Source of the DNA: Petaurus breviceps papuanus
Lineage: Eukaryota > Chordata > Mammalia > Diprotodontia > Petauridae
Assembly: GCA_028583685.1 (NCBI GenBank)
Contig: JAMXIF010000003.1
Coordinates: forward strand, 58,468,780-58,532,779
Direction of reading: 5' to 3'
Length of the DNA stretch: 64,000 nucleotides
In this document: in pieces, positions 22,840 through 33,063 of the stretch
How the letters are laid out: each line of letters starts with the position of its first letter
Numbering within the stretch: the stretch's first letter is position 1
Translations under genes and position numbers: made by a program
The notes under the pieces: model-generated
The model's input: the letters and a program-made list of their open reading frames with translations, nothing else
Told to the model about the DNA's origin: nothing
The model's database searches: none

Positions 22840-23757
22840 CAGATGAGGAGAGAATAAGCATTTATATAGTTCCTGTTATTTTCCAGGCACTGTGCTAAGT
22901 GATTTAATAAATATCATTTCATGGGATCCTCATAGTAACCTTGTGAGGTAGATGTTGTTATCCCCATTTTACAGTTTAGGAAACTGAGGCAGACAAGGGT
23001 TAAGTGACTGCCGAGGTGTAACAGAAATCACCTTAGCATACCCAGGATGGCTGCTAGCACATGTTATTTGATTTGTTTTTCTAAAGGAAAGCAACTCAAA
23101 AAGGATTAACAATCTTACTTTAATCAAACAATATATCATTTACCTAGTTCAGGGAAAAAGTCATCACCCTGAACTTCAGAGAAAATACAAAGAGAAGTTA
23201 CAAGTAGACAGAAAATACAGACAGAGAAAATAACACAATTCAGCAGACAGGGCTTCCAGCTGTCTGACCATTATATCCATACCTGGTTAGTCACCAGAGA
23301 GAGAAGCACCAACATCTGGGTTTTCAAAGCCAGGGGGCTCAACGGCTGCCCAGAGTCTCATCTGGCCAAATCACACAACTCTTCTCAAAGTGAGCCCTAA
23401 AATAAAACCTCACCTCAGAGGTATAGATAGGCTTCTCCAGGGTCAAAGAACATCACAACCCTCATGCCCCACTGACCAATCACAAAGTAACAAGTGTGGG
23501 TGTTCCTGAAAAAGAAGCCTCCCACCACAGGCTCCACGCAACCACATTCAGCCTATTAGGGCCAGAGTTTTATTTTCAAATCAGGGAAGTTCCTCAAATT
23601 CACTTAAACCTATCAAGGGGCAGTGATGATCTTCAAATTCCCATTCCCAGTACAGCAGGGTCACACAGCTAATCTATCTCTGAGGCTATATGTGAATTCA
23701 GGGCTTTCTGATCCCAGGTCCAGCATTCTGTCCACTGAACCACCTAGCTAACTCAAA
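22840..23757 (-). mobile_element. CORE-SINE split by an LTR
   Basis: Left half 22840-23016 (gcatttatatagttcctg, ccaggcactgtgctaagtg, gaaactgaggcagac, gttaagtgactgcc). Right half 23655-23757 (gcagggtcacacagctaat, ccaggtccagcattctgtcc, gaaccacctagct). Joined, they give the usual gttaagtgacttgcccagggtc order, so the LTR at 23017-23654 landed inside an existing SINE. Confidence 0.85.
23017..23654 (-). mobile_element. Solo LTR (antisense), LTR group A
   Basis: The minus strand begins TGTACTGGGAATGGGAATTT at 23654 and ends ...ggtgatttctgttaca at 23017, a proper TG...CA pair. The flanking five bases (cgagg and gcagg) are both one change from ccagg, the base order expected at this point of the SINE, so they are probably a decayed 5-bp target duplication. 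638 bp, no internal genes, no coding content. Confidence 0.8.
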
Positions 23758-23871
23758 ACACTGGATCCAAACACTGAATTCAGCCACTCCATGTAAACAT
23801 CCTTGACAGCTTGATACTAGAGGGTTTAAAAGAAATGGGCTTAAATTTGTGACACAAGGATGGCAATAAGA

Positions 23872-24010
23872 ATTGTCAGTTCACCCCAATATACATTTAT
23901 TATGTGCCAGGCACTGTGCTATGTGATGAAGAGAGAAAAAAAAAATATAACAAAGATTTCCTCCCCAAAGGAGTGGTCAAACACTGGCACATGTTCTAAA
24001 AAAATAAAGG
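23872..24010 (-). mobile_element. Antisense LINE/SINE 3' scrap
   Basis: The text acatttattatgtgccaggc, actgtgctatgtgatg and ttcctccccaaaggag matches the left edge of the antisense L2-type repeats at 13965 and 35668. Confidence 0.45.
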
Positions 24011-24094
24011 TTTCAAATGCCATCCTTGCAGATCATTTTCCTTATTTTTAATTAATCACCTGCTTAATTAGTTAATTAATTGATTAGGGGCCTA

Positions 24095-24240
24095 AAAATG
24101 ACATAGGATTAGGGACTGAATGTATTATTTCATTGGTGTAGGGAACCCCTGAATGAGAAAACTTCCAAGTATATGTCAGCCCTTGTTTGCAACATATGAA
24201 TCTTGCAGAGTTGTCTGGCTAAAAGAAGAGGCTGAATTAG
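24095..24240 (-). mobile_element. Possible MIR-type SINE body
   Basis: The phrases ttcattggtgtagggaac, ccctgaatgagaaaacttcc and ttgcagagttgtctggc follow the order of an old marsupial SINE body, without its head. Confidence 0.35.
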
Positions 24241-24693
24241 GGGGTCCAGTTAAGTTGATTTTTCTCTTATTTTTCTCCTTCCTTAACTCTGACCTTCAAA
24301 AAAGAGTTATTAGTTATTTTATCTGAATTCACTCAAGAACTGTACCAGAGAATATGGGATAGCTTTCTCCTCCCTTCATCATATATTCAAACAGGAGTCA
24401 TGGGAAAGAAGAAGAAGGTTGCTGTCAGATGAATTTTTTAGAATAGAATGAATCAATTGTATTTAACCATTTTGTAAGAATAGTATTGGGAAATGAGTAG
24501 TTAATTAGTATTACATTAAGTTAACTGTTTCACCATGTTCCTTGCAGTTGATTCATCTACCTTACAAAAGAACATGTACTCTAATTACATTTGGTAAAAG
24601 GGAATTTTCTAGGAGGAAATTTATCTCTTTCTCTTTTATTCTTGTGGGCCAACTTTGTTTAATGTGTATTTGAGGTATAAGATAGCAGGGTTC
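24241..24693. other. Unassigned stretch
   Basis: No element recognised. Confidence 0.3.
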
Positions 24694-25902
24694 TGTAATG
24701 TAATACCAAGCAAAGGCAACTTCCCAGGTTCAAAATACCAGCATAGGTGCTCTCTATTTTATTTCAGTAACAAACCCAGAACAGAGAAGATCAAAACATG
24801 ACATCATTCAAAATACAGCATTTACTAAGTGTGATTAAATCATCTCCAAGGCCTACCCCACCCCAGGACTTTCCAATCATTCAATCAATTACAAAGTCTC
24901 TGTTCCAAATACTTCTCCACCCCTAGGCTATACCTTAATTAAGTCCACCACAAAGCCCCTCTTCTCAAATGGAGATTAGTTTCCAAACGTAAGTAAAATA
25001 CATTCATTTGCTCAACCATAGAACACAAAAAGGTCAAAAGTTCCCCACCCCTGGATCACAATTGAATCTACCCCAGAGTTACATCAAGTTTAAGCACAGC
25101 ACTTAATACCCAAATGGAGGTCTTTTCTTCATCTTGACACGAGGCAAGTTCTCAGCAATCTTAGTTCCTGGGGAGACAAGGCTTAGCAAGGCCATAAGAT
25201 ACATTGCCAGTCCCTTCATGAATTTATCCTCTGTCTGTAGAACAGTCCTAGAACCCCTGAACACATTAGCAAAGCCCTCTCCCAGGATTTCTGTAAACAT
25301 ACAACAAGAAAATCCTTCTTCAGGGCTTCTAAACCAACAGAAAGGCTCCCAGACCCCTGCAACAACAGCACTGTCCTTCACCAGTGGACAGTATTCATTC
25401 TGTCTGCCGGACAGTCTCCAGACCCCTGCAACAACAGTACTGTCCCTCACCAGTGGACAGTATTCACTCTCTGTCAGCAGGACAGTCTCAGGCCTTCTTA
25501 ACCAAATGCCAGGTTCCAGGACTTCTTCAACAGGACAGTCTTTCACCAGTGGACAAATCTGGCAAAATAACATCAAAACAGACAGACAAAGTACCAGCAA
25601 AACAGCCATGTCTCCTCAGTCCTTGGCAGCTCAGGGGGCAGGTCTCAAAAGTCCAGGGCAATTCAAAGCGGCCACCAGCAATCTCTTAGTCTCTCCCTCT
25701 CCACGAGGTGCTGCTCCCAAAAAGAACTTCCGCCTCTCTCTTGTCTCTCCAAATCTACGTCACCAGCTCCTCCCAGTCAGGACTTTTTTTTCACATCAAA
25801 AAGTCCATCCCACAGGTGGGATTAACAAGCTCTGGGTTTTAATACAATCAATTTGAAAACCAAGCCAATACAGGGGAATCTTTAATTGCCATTACTATCA
25901 CA
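24694..25902 (-). mobile_element. Solo LTR, 1.2 kb (antisense), LTR group A
   Basis: Flanked by an exact 5-bp duplication ggttc (24689-24693 and 25903-25907), with TG...CA termini. The minus strand starts TGTGATAGTAATGGCAATT, like the 11-kb and 23-kb LTRs. AATAAA lies at 24758-24763, near the 3' end. Inside, two 69-70 bp tandem units (25350-25418 and 25419-25488) plus a degenerate third (25489-25565) form an enhancer-like array. Long open frames on both strands are most likely by-products of composition. No internal viral genes are present. The clean duplication suggests a younger fossil than its relatives. Confidence 0.88.
25350..25565. repeat. Tandem 69-70 bp units in LTR
   Basis: Unit 1 at 25350-25418 and unit 2 at 25419-25488, both opening cagacccctgcaacaacag and containing ccagtggacagtattca; a third partial unit retains caccagtggaca. 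Such arrays in the U3 part of LTRs commonly act as enhancers, which is inferred here. Confidence 0.85.
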
Positions 25903-25907
25903 GGTTC

Positions 25908-26354
25908 CTTTAAAGAGACTGATGTTTCTAAATCACTGAATTATTCACCTGGTGACTTTCTGAAGGGCAAACTCAAAACAGATAGGTCAGGGCAATTTTA
26001 GGAAAACATTGAAAGTCAGATAACTCAACAAGAAAGGTTGTTTACCGAACAGAGAAAGAATCAGAACAGGTGAATACAAAATAGGTGGTATATGTAGAAA
26101 AATGATGTCAACCTGAAATTTACACACTGACAAGCAACTCAAAAAAGGGTGACTATATTCATGTCAAAATAGAGTTATCACAGTCAATTTTAAGAAGCAA
26201 TGTATCATAGCTTTTATATAAACCATAGTTATTTTCCCCTCTTTGGTCTTATTTTCTTTGTGTGGTATTTTCTCTTTTGTGTATTAATATCATGTCCTAA
26301 TATTAACACATTTTGTTTTTCTTTGTTACTATGAAGAGATGTCTTTAGAAATAA
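25908..26354. other. Unassigned stretch
   Basis: AT-rich; no element recognised. Confidence 0.3.
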
Positions 26355-26790
26355 GAAATAAGGCAGTGTGGTACAGTGGCATCAGAAGACTTAGTTTTCC
26401 AATCCTTTCTCTGTCAAGTACTGCTTGTTCCTTTAGTTAACTCTTTGGGACCACATGAATTTTCTCTGTAAAATGACAGTAGGAGCAACTGATGGCTTAG
26501 TGGATAGAGCACTGGCCTAGGATCAGAAAGACCTGAGTTCAAATCCAGCTTGAAACACTGTGTGACCCTGGGCAAATAACTTAACCTCTGATAGCTTGAC
26601 AAAATGTATCCACTGGGCAAGGAAATGGCAGACCACTCCAGCATCTTTGCCAAGGAAACCCCAAATGGGATCCCAAATGGTCGGACATGACTGAAACAAC
26701 CAAACAACAAGAACTAACGACAGAATTGGAGTAGATGGTGTCTAAAGGTCCTTCTAGCTATAAACAGAGGATCCTATGTAAGGTGGAATA
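26355..26790 (+). mobile_element. tRNA-headed MIR-type SINE, split
   Basis: Left part: gtgtggtacagtggcatcag, then gttaactctttgggaccac and tctgtaaaatgacag. Right part: ggagtagatggtgtctaaag, gtccttctagctataaac, ggatcctatg. Another SINE interrupts it at 26486-26708. Confidence 0.6.
26486..26708 (+). mobile_element. tRNA-headed SINE, about 245 bp type (sense)
   Basis: Sense copy showing the promoter: A-box-like TGGCTTAGTGG, B-box-like gagttcaaatcc, then tgtgaccctgggcaaataac, ggcagaccactccagcatc, ccaaatggtcggacatgac and tgaaacaacc. Sequences close to atgacag on both sides suggest a target duplication. Confidence 0.85.
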
Positions 26791-27404
26791 TACATTGTAC
26801 TTTTAGCTTTCTACCTCAAATGTGCCTTTGCCTAAAACTACTGGGACACCTACACTGCACAGAATATACATTGTCCTGGTGGTGTAAGATTGACAAGAAA
26901 TAACTAAGGAGCAAAATAATAGCAGCTTCTGTAGGGTGAGTTCAAAGCTCTCAATGCTTCTGGGATGATGGAAACCCACAATCACACTGTCTTTTTCTTT
27001 CGGGACCTATTTTTCTCCCAAATTTTCAATACATCTGCATTTGCAAACTAAAAGTAGTAGCTATATCTTGCTTAATCATGGGCATGAAGTAGTTCCTACT
27101 GATCTCAAAGAGACGGTAGGATTTCCTTAATGAACTCTGAGGGAAAAACTCAGAGACTGGCGAGACTATAATCTAAAGTTAACCAGATAAATGTTAGAAT
27201 TCAAAAATTAGCACATACAGCAGGTAAATTCACTCATTTAAAGTGCTAGGATTCCATTTGCTAAAACACAGGTAGGATACAAAAGGTGACAAGAATAACT
27301 ATACTTACTGACATCATCATCATCATCATCATTGTCATCATCAAAATTGTCATTTTCTCTGACTGTCCCCCATGTCTGGAAAACTGTTCCTCTTCCTTTC
27401 TGAT
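26791..27404. other. Unassigned stretch with (CAT)n
   Basis: No gene recognised. A short (CAT)n run at 27311-27334 explains the poly-aspartate in the minus-strand frame there. Confidence 0.4.
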
Positions 27405-27662
27405 AACTGACCTCCCTGCATTCCATTAAGTCACAACTAAAATCCCACCCACCTTCAACAGTCAACCTTTGCCAACCCCTCTTAATTCCAGTGCCTTGTC
27501 TCTATGAATTATTTATTTTCCTATATATAGCCTGCTTTGCATAAATGTGGTCTCTTCTGTTAGATTTTAAGTTCCTTGAGGGCAGGGGCTATCATGTATA
27601 TATATATATATATTTATCCTTGAAGTTTAGTATCATACCTGGTAATAAATATTGATGGATTA
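27405..27662 (+). mobile_element. L2 LINE 3' end
   Basis: Sense L2 end: aatcccacccaccttcaac, ttaattccagtgccttg, ttagattttaagttccttg, agggcaggggctatcatg, then aataaatattgatggatt. A (TA)n run at 27597-27613 lies inside it. Confidence 0.8.
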
Positions 27663-27671
27663 TCATCATTT

Positions 27672-27850
27672 TGATGCTGTGCTGTGCTTAGAATGCTAGA
27701 CTTACAGTCAAGGAAGATCTGAGTTCAAATACTACTCTAAATACTTTACCAGCTGTGTGACCTTGAGCAAGTCACATCCTCATCTAGAATCAATTTCCCA
27801 ATCTATAAAATAAGAAGAATAATAGCATTTTCCTTATAGGTTTGTTACAC
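27672..27850 (+). mobile_element. MIR-type SINE
   Basis: Sense: gctagacttacagtcaagg, agatctgagttcaaatac, ccagctgtgtgaccttgagc, aagtcacatcctcatc, tataaaataagaagaataatag. Confidence 0.75.
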
Positions 27851-27960
27851 GAACAGTTATTTCTGGGTGTGGTGGTAAGTATCTGAGCCCGGATTCTATC
27901 CCAGGTCATCCCGACTCTGGGGCCAGTGCTCTTACTCACTGTGCTACCTGGCCGCCCCTA
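27851..27960 (-). mobile_element. tRNA-headed SINE fragment
   Basis: Antisense: ttatttctgggtgtggtggt, aagtatctgagcccggattc, gtgctcttactcactgtgc, ctacctggccgcccc. It matches the antisense of the copy at 4243, which shares the unusual ttctgg/gtgtggtg segment. Confidence 0.75.
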
Positions 27961-28179
27961 ACATTTTTTATTTTTATTTTTAAGCTTACCTTTTATCATA
28001 TCTGGTTAGAGTTTCATTCTTAATAACTCATAATGGAGCTTACAGAGAGTTCATATTAAAACTGGAAATGTAAAATCTGTCATTTTTTTTGTATTTATCT
28101 TCAATTTTCAGGGGTTTTGTTTGTTCTGGTTGGAATCTTTTTAAGCCACTAGTCAATTTTGTTAGCTTAATTGTTAATT
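27961..28179. other. Unassigned AT-rich stretch
   Basis: No element recognised. Confidence 0.3.
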
Positions 28180-28745
28180 GTGAAGTTAATTGTTGTTCAT
28201 TTGTTCAGTCCTGTCTGACTCCTCAGAACCCCATGGACCAAAGCCCTTCTATCCTTCACATCTCCCAAAGTCAGTTGACTATCCATTTCATCCTCTACCA
28301 TCCTCCTCTCCTATTGCCTTCAATTTTTCCTAACATCAAGGTATTTCCAATGAGACCTGTCTTCACGTTTTGTGGCTGAGGTATTTAAGTTTTAGCTTCT
28401 GTATTTGTCTTTGTAATAAGTAGTATGAATTAGTTTCTTTAAGTATTTATGGAGTCGATCCCCTTGTTGTCCAAAAGACTCTCAAAAGTCTTCTCCAGCA
28501 CCACAATTCAAAAGTGTCAATTAAGCGGCCCTCAGCTTTCCTTACAATCCAACTCTCACAGCCATGCATTACTATAAAAAACCCATAGCTTTGAGTTCAA
28601 AGACCTTTGTTGGCAAGGTGTTGTCTCTGCTTTTAAGTATGCTGTTTAGATTCACATTGCTTTCCCTCCATGGAACAAGCATCTTTTAATTTCATGGCTA
28701 CTTATGTGTAAACGATACATGTAATCAGGCTAACAACTTCAATAT
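28180..28745 (-). mobile_element. RTE-clade LINE, BovB-like, C-terminal and 3' end
   Basis: The minus strand encodes the distinctive BovB C-terminal block: around 28462-28522 it reads FELWCWRRLLRVFWTTR, where ruminant BovB has FELWCWRRLLRVPWTAR, preceded by DNTLPTKV-type text near 28610. The plus strand reads gttcagtcctgtctgactcc at the 3' end, as in BovB tails. It is 5'-truncated near 28745 and has stops. RTE elements of this type are known in marsupials and are a textbook case of horizontal transfer among vertebrates. Confidence 0.85.
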
Positions 28746-29069
28746 GGCACAATGTACTCAACACATAAAAAAGTAACAGCCCCACCGTCAACACATTTAC
28801 ACTGTTGAACTCCTCTTCTTCCCTTCATGAAATGTTATATTTTGTATTACAGGTGAGTAGTTTTAATTTGTATAACAAGAATTAGTAAGGTTAATTCCTT
28901 TCTGTCTTTTTCACATAAAATATAAAAAGGAGTTATAATATTTTTCCCATATCCTCAAGATCATTTTACCCTGGGGTGAGTATCCCCACTTTGGAGACCC
29001 ATGCTACAAGGAACTCTTGTTGCTAAAACTCCCTCTAGCAATTCAGATCAACAATTGCTCTGCCATCTA
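28746..29069. other. Unassigned stretch
   Basis: No element or gene recognised. Confidence 0.3.
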
Positions 29070-29228
29070 AAGTCTTGAGGATTTTCTTTGGAAAATAAGA
29101 GGTTAGTGATTGCTCAGAGTCATACTTCATCAGGGGTTCAGAATATTAGAGAGGCGAAATTTGAATTCAGGTTTTCCCAACTTAATTGCCAGCCCTTATA
29201 CCTTTCAGCTTGTTGCTTCTCAGTTCGT
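29070..29228 (-). mobile_element. MIR-type SINE fragment
   Basis: Degraded antisense text: agaggttagtgattgctcag, ggcgaaatttgaattcagg, ttttcccaacttaattgcc, cccttatacc. Confidence 0.5.
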
Positions 29229-29295
29229 TAATAATAGGGAGCATTTGGAGAGGCCTAGTATTCCACACTTTCTATTTCATGATTCAATTATTCTT

Positions 29296-29451
29296 AATTT
29301 TTTTTTTCTTTTTGGAGGGCAATTGGGGTTGTGACTTGCCCAAGGTTACACGGCTAGTTTTTGGGTTAAGTGTCTGAGGCCGGATTTGAACTTACGTCCT
29401 CCTGATTTCAGGGCTGGTGCTCTATTCACTGTGCCACCTAGCCTCCCCAAA
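29296..29451 (-). mobile_element. tRNA-headed SINE, short type, young
   Basis: The perfect 14-bp duplication attcaattattctt (29282-29295 and 29452-29465) flanks it. Inside: T run, ggcaattggggttgtgac, caaggttacacggctag, ctgaggccggatttgaac, ctattcactgtgccacctag. Confidence 0.95.
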
Positions 29452-29465
29452 ATTCAATTATTCTT

Positions 29466-29649
29466 GTGATTCGGTGAACCATTCTACTTTTTCCCCCTTT
29501 TTAATTAATTAATTCTCCATTTAATTAACAATTTGATTTTCCTTTTTAGTGTTGAAAGTAATAACATTTTCCTTGGTCCAGTTCTGACGTCTGGGAAGTT
29601 CAGGTCAAACTAGAAAAAACAGATAATATTTTATAGCTAGAAAACTTTT
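29466..29649. other. Unassigned stretch
   Basis: AT-rich; no element recognised. Confidence 0.3.
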
Positions 29650-29890
29650 TGTAGCAGGGTTGTGCTGGAGTCAATACTAATTGGCACTGGAGAGCTGACT
29701 GTTAAATTTTCAGTGCAAGCATTTACAACTCAGGAATTGGCAAATGCTATAAATCGGGGGTGATTTATTGTTTTGTTGATTTCTAGACTCATGAAAATAT
29801 AGAAAAATGTTAATAATGTAGATTAAATTTAAAAGTATGCCATGCTTATAATTTTGGGGAGAGCTAGTTGTTAAATAACAACCTTGTTTT
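29650..29890. repeat. Unnamed dispersed repeat, copy B
   Basis: Related to 18215-18440 over about 230 bases. This copy shows ggagagctgactgttaaat near its start and gagagctagttgttaaat at its end, so the element carries a similar phrase at both ends in the same orientation. Confidence 0.55.
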
Positions 29891-29904
29891 TACAAGCACG
29901 CCCT

Positions 29905-30060
29905 TGCTCAACAGCATTATCTTATCTGAGCTTCACAATACTGCTATGAACACATTGCACTTCTTATCATCCCTATATTAAGGTAAAGAAAGGTATGTAG
30001 AAGGAACTTTCCCAATACCAAGCAATTATGAAATGGCAGAGTCATTGAAGAACATTACTT
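29905..30060 (-). mobile_element. MIR-type SINE fragment
   Basis: Antisense text: gcattatcttatctgagc, ttcacaatactgctatgaac, ccctatattaaggtaaag, atgaaatggcagagtc. Confidence 0.5.
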
Positions 30061-30429
30061 CTAGCCAACTGAAATGGTAATTCCAAATGAGCTTTGTGCT
30101 AGTAGTTTACAACTGAAGGAAAACTAACAGCTTCGTAACTTATATTACTTTTTTATTCATATTCTTACAGCTGAATATTCAGCATTTTCTCTCAAATCCT
30201 TTGTAAACTTACTGCCTCAGCCAACACTTTTCCTTCCTTCTTTTTTTGTAAGAAATTTATTTTTCTGAACTGCTTTTCTCCCTAAACATTAGACATTAGT
30301 ATCTAAAGCATAAAGTCAAAAGCAAAAAGCAAACACTACTAGAAGCTTTTCTTATTACCCTACCATCTATACATCTATAACATGATCTAAAAACTAAAAG
30401 AATATATGAGCAATATTGCAAATTGCTGT
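30061..30429. other. Unassigned stretch
   Basis: No element recognised. Confidence 0.3.
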
Positions 30430-30685
30430 TGAATTCTATTGCAGTTGTTCAGTCCTTTCAGTGGTGTCTGAATCTTCATGACCCCATGTGGGGTTTTCTT
30501 GGCAAAGATACTAGAGTGGTTTCCTGTTCCTTACCAAACTCAGATGAGGAAACTGAGGAAACCAAGGTTAAGTGACTTCCCCAGGGTCACACAAATAACA
30601 AGTGTCTGAAGTTGGATTTAGACTCAGGTTTTCCTGACTCCAGGCCCAACATTCTACACACTGTGTCACCTAGATGCCACCTCTG
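30430..30685 (-). mobile_element. tRNA-headed SINE, about 245 bp type
   Basis: Antisense: gcagttgttcagtcctttc, catgaccccatgtggggttt, cagatgaggaaactgagg, gttaagtgacttccccaggg, ggcccaacattctacacac, gtcacctagatgcc. Confidence 0.9.
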
Positions 30686-31159
30686 TAAGCCTTGCTCAGA
30701 GACAAAATAAATGAATTCCTTTAGCTTTATTTTGGTTTCCTTTTCATATAAAAGAAGTAAAATTATCAAGAGGCATAAGGGCCTAGATCTCCAAGAAGAA
30801 GACCAGAGAATGAATATGAAGATGTGATGGAAATATACAATCTGACTAGCAATGCTTTTATTATTAGAGAGAAATAGTTCCTCGGCTTTTGTAGGACATG
30901 TAAGTATTAGAATAATCTGTCTTACAACTCCCTTATCAACATGATATCATTAATATTAACCTGAATTGCTCTTTCCCTGACGTGGCCTACATAAGAAAAT
31001 CAACCTGGTACAGTAGAGCTATGATGTACTTAAGCCCTCTCACAAAGAAATAGCTCTGTTGAATGAAAGGATTACAAATTGACTTGTCTAAAGTTCATTG
31101 GCTTCTGTTTCATCAGGCCCAAGTGCATCCACCTTTGTTGTTGTTGCTGTTATTTGTTC
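30686..31159. other. Unassigned stretch
   Basis: No element or gene recognised. Confidence 0.3.
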
Positions 31160-31360
31160 AGGTTTGCTATGATTTTATTGCATTGAAGAACTTTTAATGC
31201 TTGATTCCAAATATTCTGTAATAGTTGCCTTGTGGAACCGAAAAGTCAAATGATTTACCAAGTATGGCACAGTCAGTATTTGTCAGAGGCAGGACGGGAA
31301 CCAAGGTCTTCTTAATACTGAGGCCGCCTCTCTATTTGCTACGTCATGCTTCCTTCTCTT
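31160..31360 (-). mobile_element. Degenerate SINE
   Basis: The end gtcagaggcaggacgggaac, ccaaggtcttcttaatac and ctatttgctacgtcatgc follows the antisense SINE head. The left part is poorly preserved. Confidence 0.45.
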
Positions 31361-31369
31361 CTTTCTCTC

Positions 31370-31640
31370 CCTTCAATAAGGATCCTTGCCCACATCGTTA
31401 TTAGCTGCCTCTTTTTTTTCTCCCCTACGTAACCTCATTCACTACCATCTCTCTCTCCAGCCTAATTGGATCAAGGCAATCTACATGAAACAAAGTAATC
31501 TTTCTAAATTTGCTTTTTATCATGAAAATCCCCACACTCAAATTTGGTGTTTCTCTGAGACCTACAAGATGAAATATCAACTCTAACTCAGCCTTGCCTT
31601 TGGAGGCCTAATTCATAAAGGACTGATTCAGGCTCTCGGG
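31370..31640 (+). mobile_element. L2 LINE reverse-transcriptase C-terminal fragment
   Basis: Sense L2 wording: ctctctccagcctaattgg, caaagtaatctttctaaat, gaaaatccccacactcaaat, gatgaaatatcaactctaac, cttgcctttggaggcctaa. Confidence 0.55.
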
Positions 31641-32445
31641 TACTGATTTTTAAAGTATTTGTTACATCAGTATTCTAATTAAAACTTTGAGGCTTATGCA
31701 TTCTATAAACTTCTGTCTAGTTCTATTCTTGCTCCATGATTAGTGAATCCTTCTCACTTACTGTACAGTCTTAACTCCTGTTTTATCCTTTTCATCCCAA
31801 TTTTCAACACCTGAAGTGTAAACTTTTCTTTTACCTCTACCCATCTTGGAATTCACATCTGTAATTGGAACTTGAATTGACCTCTGGGGCTGTTTTATCT
31901 GTGGTAGCCACACCTGGGTCCTTTCTTCCATGCCCCTTAACTCAGCCTTGGCTTCCTAGCACTTTATACTAGTGTGATTAGAATGGGATCATGGAAGGTT
32001 ATTGTAAATCTTTGCCTGAGCTCCAACTGCCTGAAAGTTGTTTTCTTAAGTTTCTGACTCAACAGGAATTTTATTTTATATCCTTTACATTCCTACATTA
32101 TGTGATTTTAAACTTTAGTTATTAACATAGTTTAATTGGATTTTATGGTTAACTAGTACCTGATGCATTTTTTCAAAGAAAAAAAACCTTATGGACAAGG
32201 CCCAATTTAGTTTTAATATTATCTATTTCTGCTCTATCCCTCCTTATCCCTAATCCCTTTCCACACATTAATAGCAACTTTTGGAAAACCTTCCAAACTG
32301 TCCACATACTCCCTTTTGTTATTGATCTCTTCCTCTTATGCCCTCAACTTTTTGGCATAAATTAAATTCTTGCTGTCATCTGACGATACCATATGTCTTT
32401 GTACCATCCCAATGCTAACCATTCTCATAACCCTAGCTATGTAGG
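31641..32445. other. Pyrimidine-leaning unassigned stretch
   Basis: Possibly further decayed sense L2, but no diagnostic phrase is firm. It is interrupted on the right by the LTR at 32446. Confidence 0.3.
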
Positions 32446-32985
32446 TGTAAGGGTTATGGGATTTAAAGATCTTCCATGCCCCGTTGGACTTGCTGATGTA
32501 GCAGGAAGGGGCGGAGCAAGAGGAAGCGGAAGCCAAGCTAGCGTTCCTGCATTGGCTGGCGGTGGTGGTGACGGCGGCAGCAGCAGAGGCAGTGGCAGCG
32601 CGAAGCCCTTTTTGAGTTAGGACTGCTAAGGACTTTCTGCTAAGGACTCCTGCTGAGAACTGCCAGGGGCCGGAGCTGCTGGGAGCGCGCTTCCAGGACG
32701 CTGGGTGGTTGCTGTGTGTGGGGAGAGGAGGACCTTTGCCTGAGGTAGCCTGTTCTGTTTTAAAGGCTTGAAAATGTGGGTGCTTCCTACTTTATCTACC
32801 TGTGCCAATATCATAACTACTCTGATGGCTTTCACTTTCTGGTTTTGGGACTCAGTCTTTTGGTATCTTAATAAATTTTCTAGTTTATTTCCTCATATGG
32901 CAAACATGACGTATTTTGTAATGGATAATTATATCAGCATATTTGTAATCTCTATAGGCATTGTGAATATGGCATTGCTGATACA
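32446..32985 (+). mobile_element. Solo LTR (sense) with CpG-rich promoter region, LTR group A/B
   Basis: Flanked by an exact 5-bp duplication gtagg (32441-32445 and 32986-32990). It starts TGTAAGGGTTATGGG and ends gctgataca. 32482-32703 carries about 13 CpG pairs and a GC box GGGGCGG (32508-32514), unusual in this AT-rich window and fitting an LTR promoter. AATAAA lies at 32870-32875. Its 3' half aligns by eye with the neighbouring LTR (ctggtatct.aataaatt, then ...ggtatca/gcattg...tgata). No internal genes. Confidence 0.85.
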
Positions 32986-33063
32986 GTAGGTCAAGAGGAA
33001 GAATTAGTATACTCTATGCTACCTCCTTCCAGTTCCAAGTTCTTTTTCTGCCACCATATATTG

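Noticed and set aside
25134-25856. 240-codon plus-strand frame
   Set aside because: Lies antisense inside a solo LTR, overlaps a long frame on the other strand and spans its tandem units; no recognisable domain.
26486-26560. tRNA-like A and B boxes
   Set aside because: These belong to SINE heads (also at 4243, 51481 and 51700); no cloverleaf-capable tRNA gene was seen.
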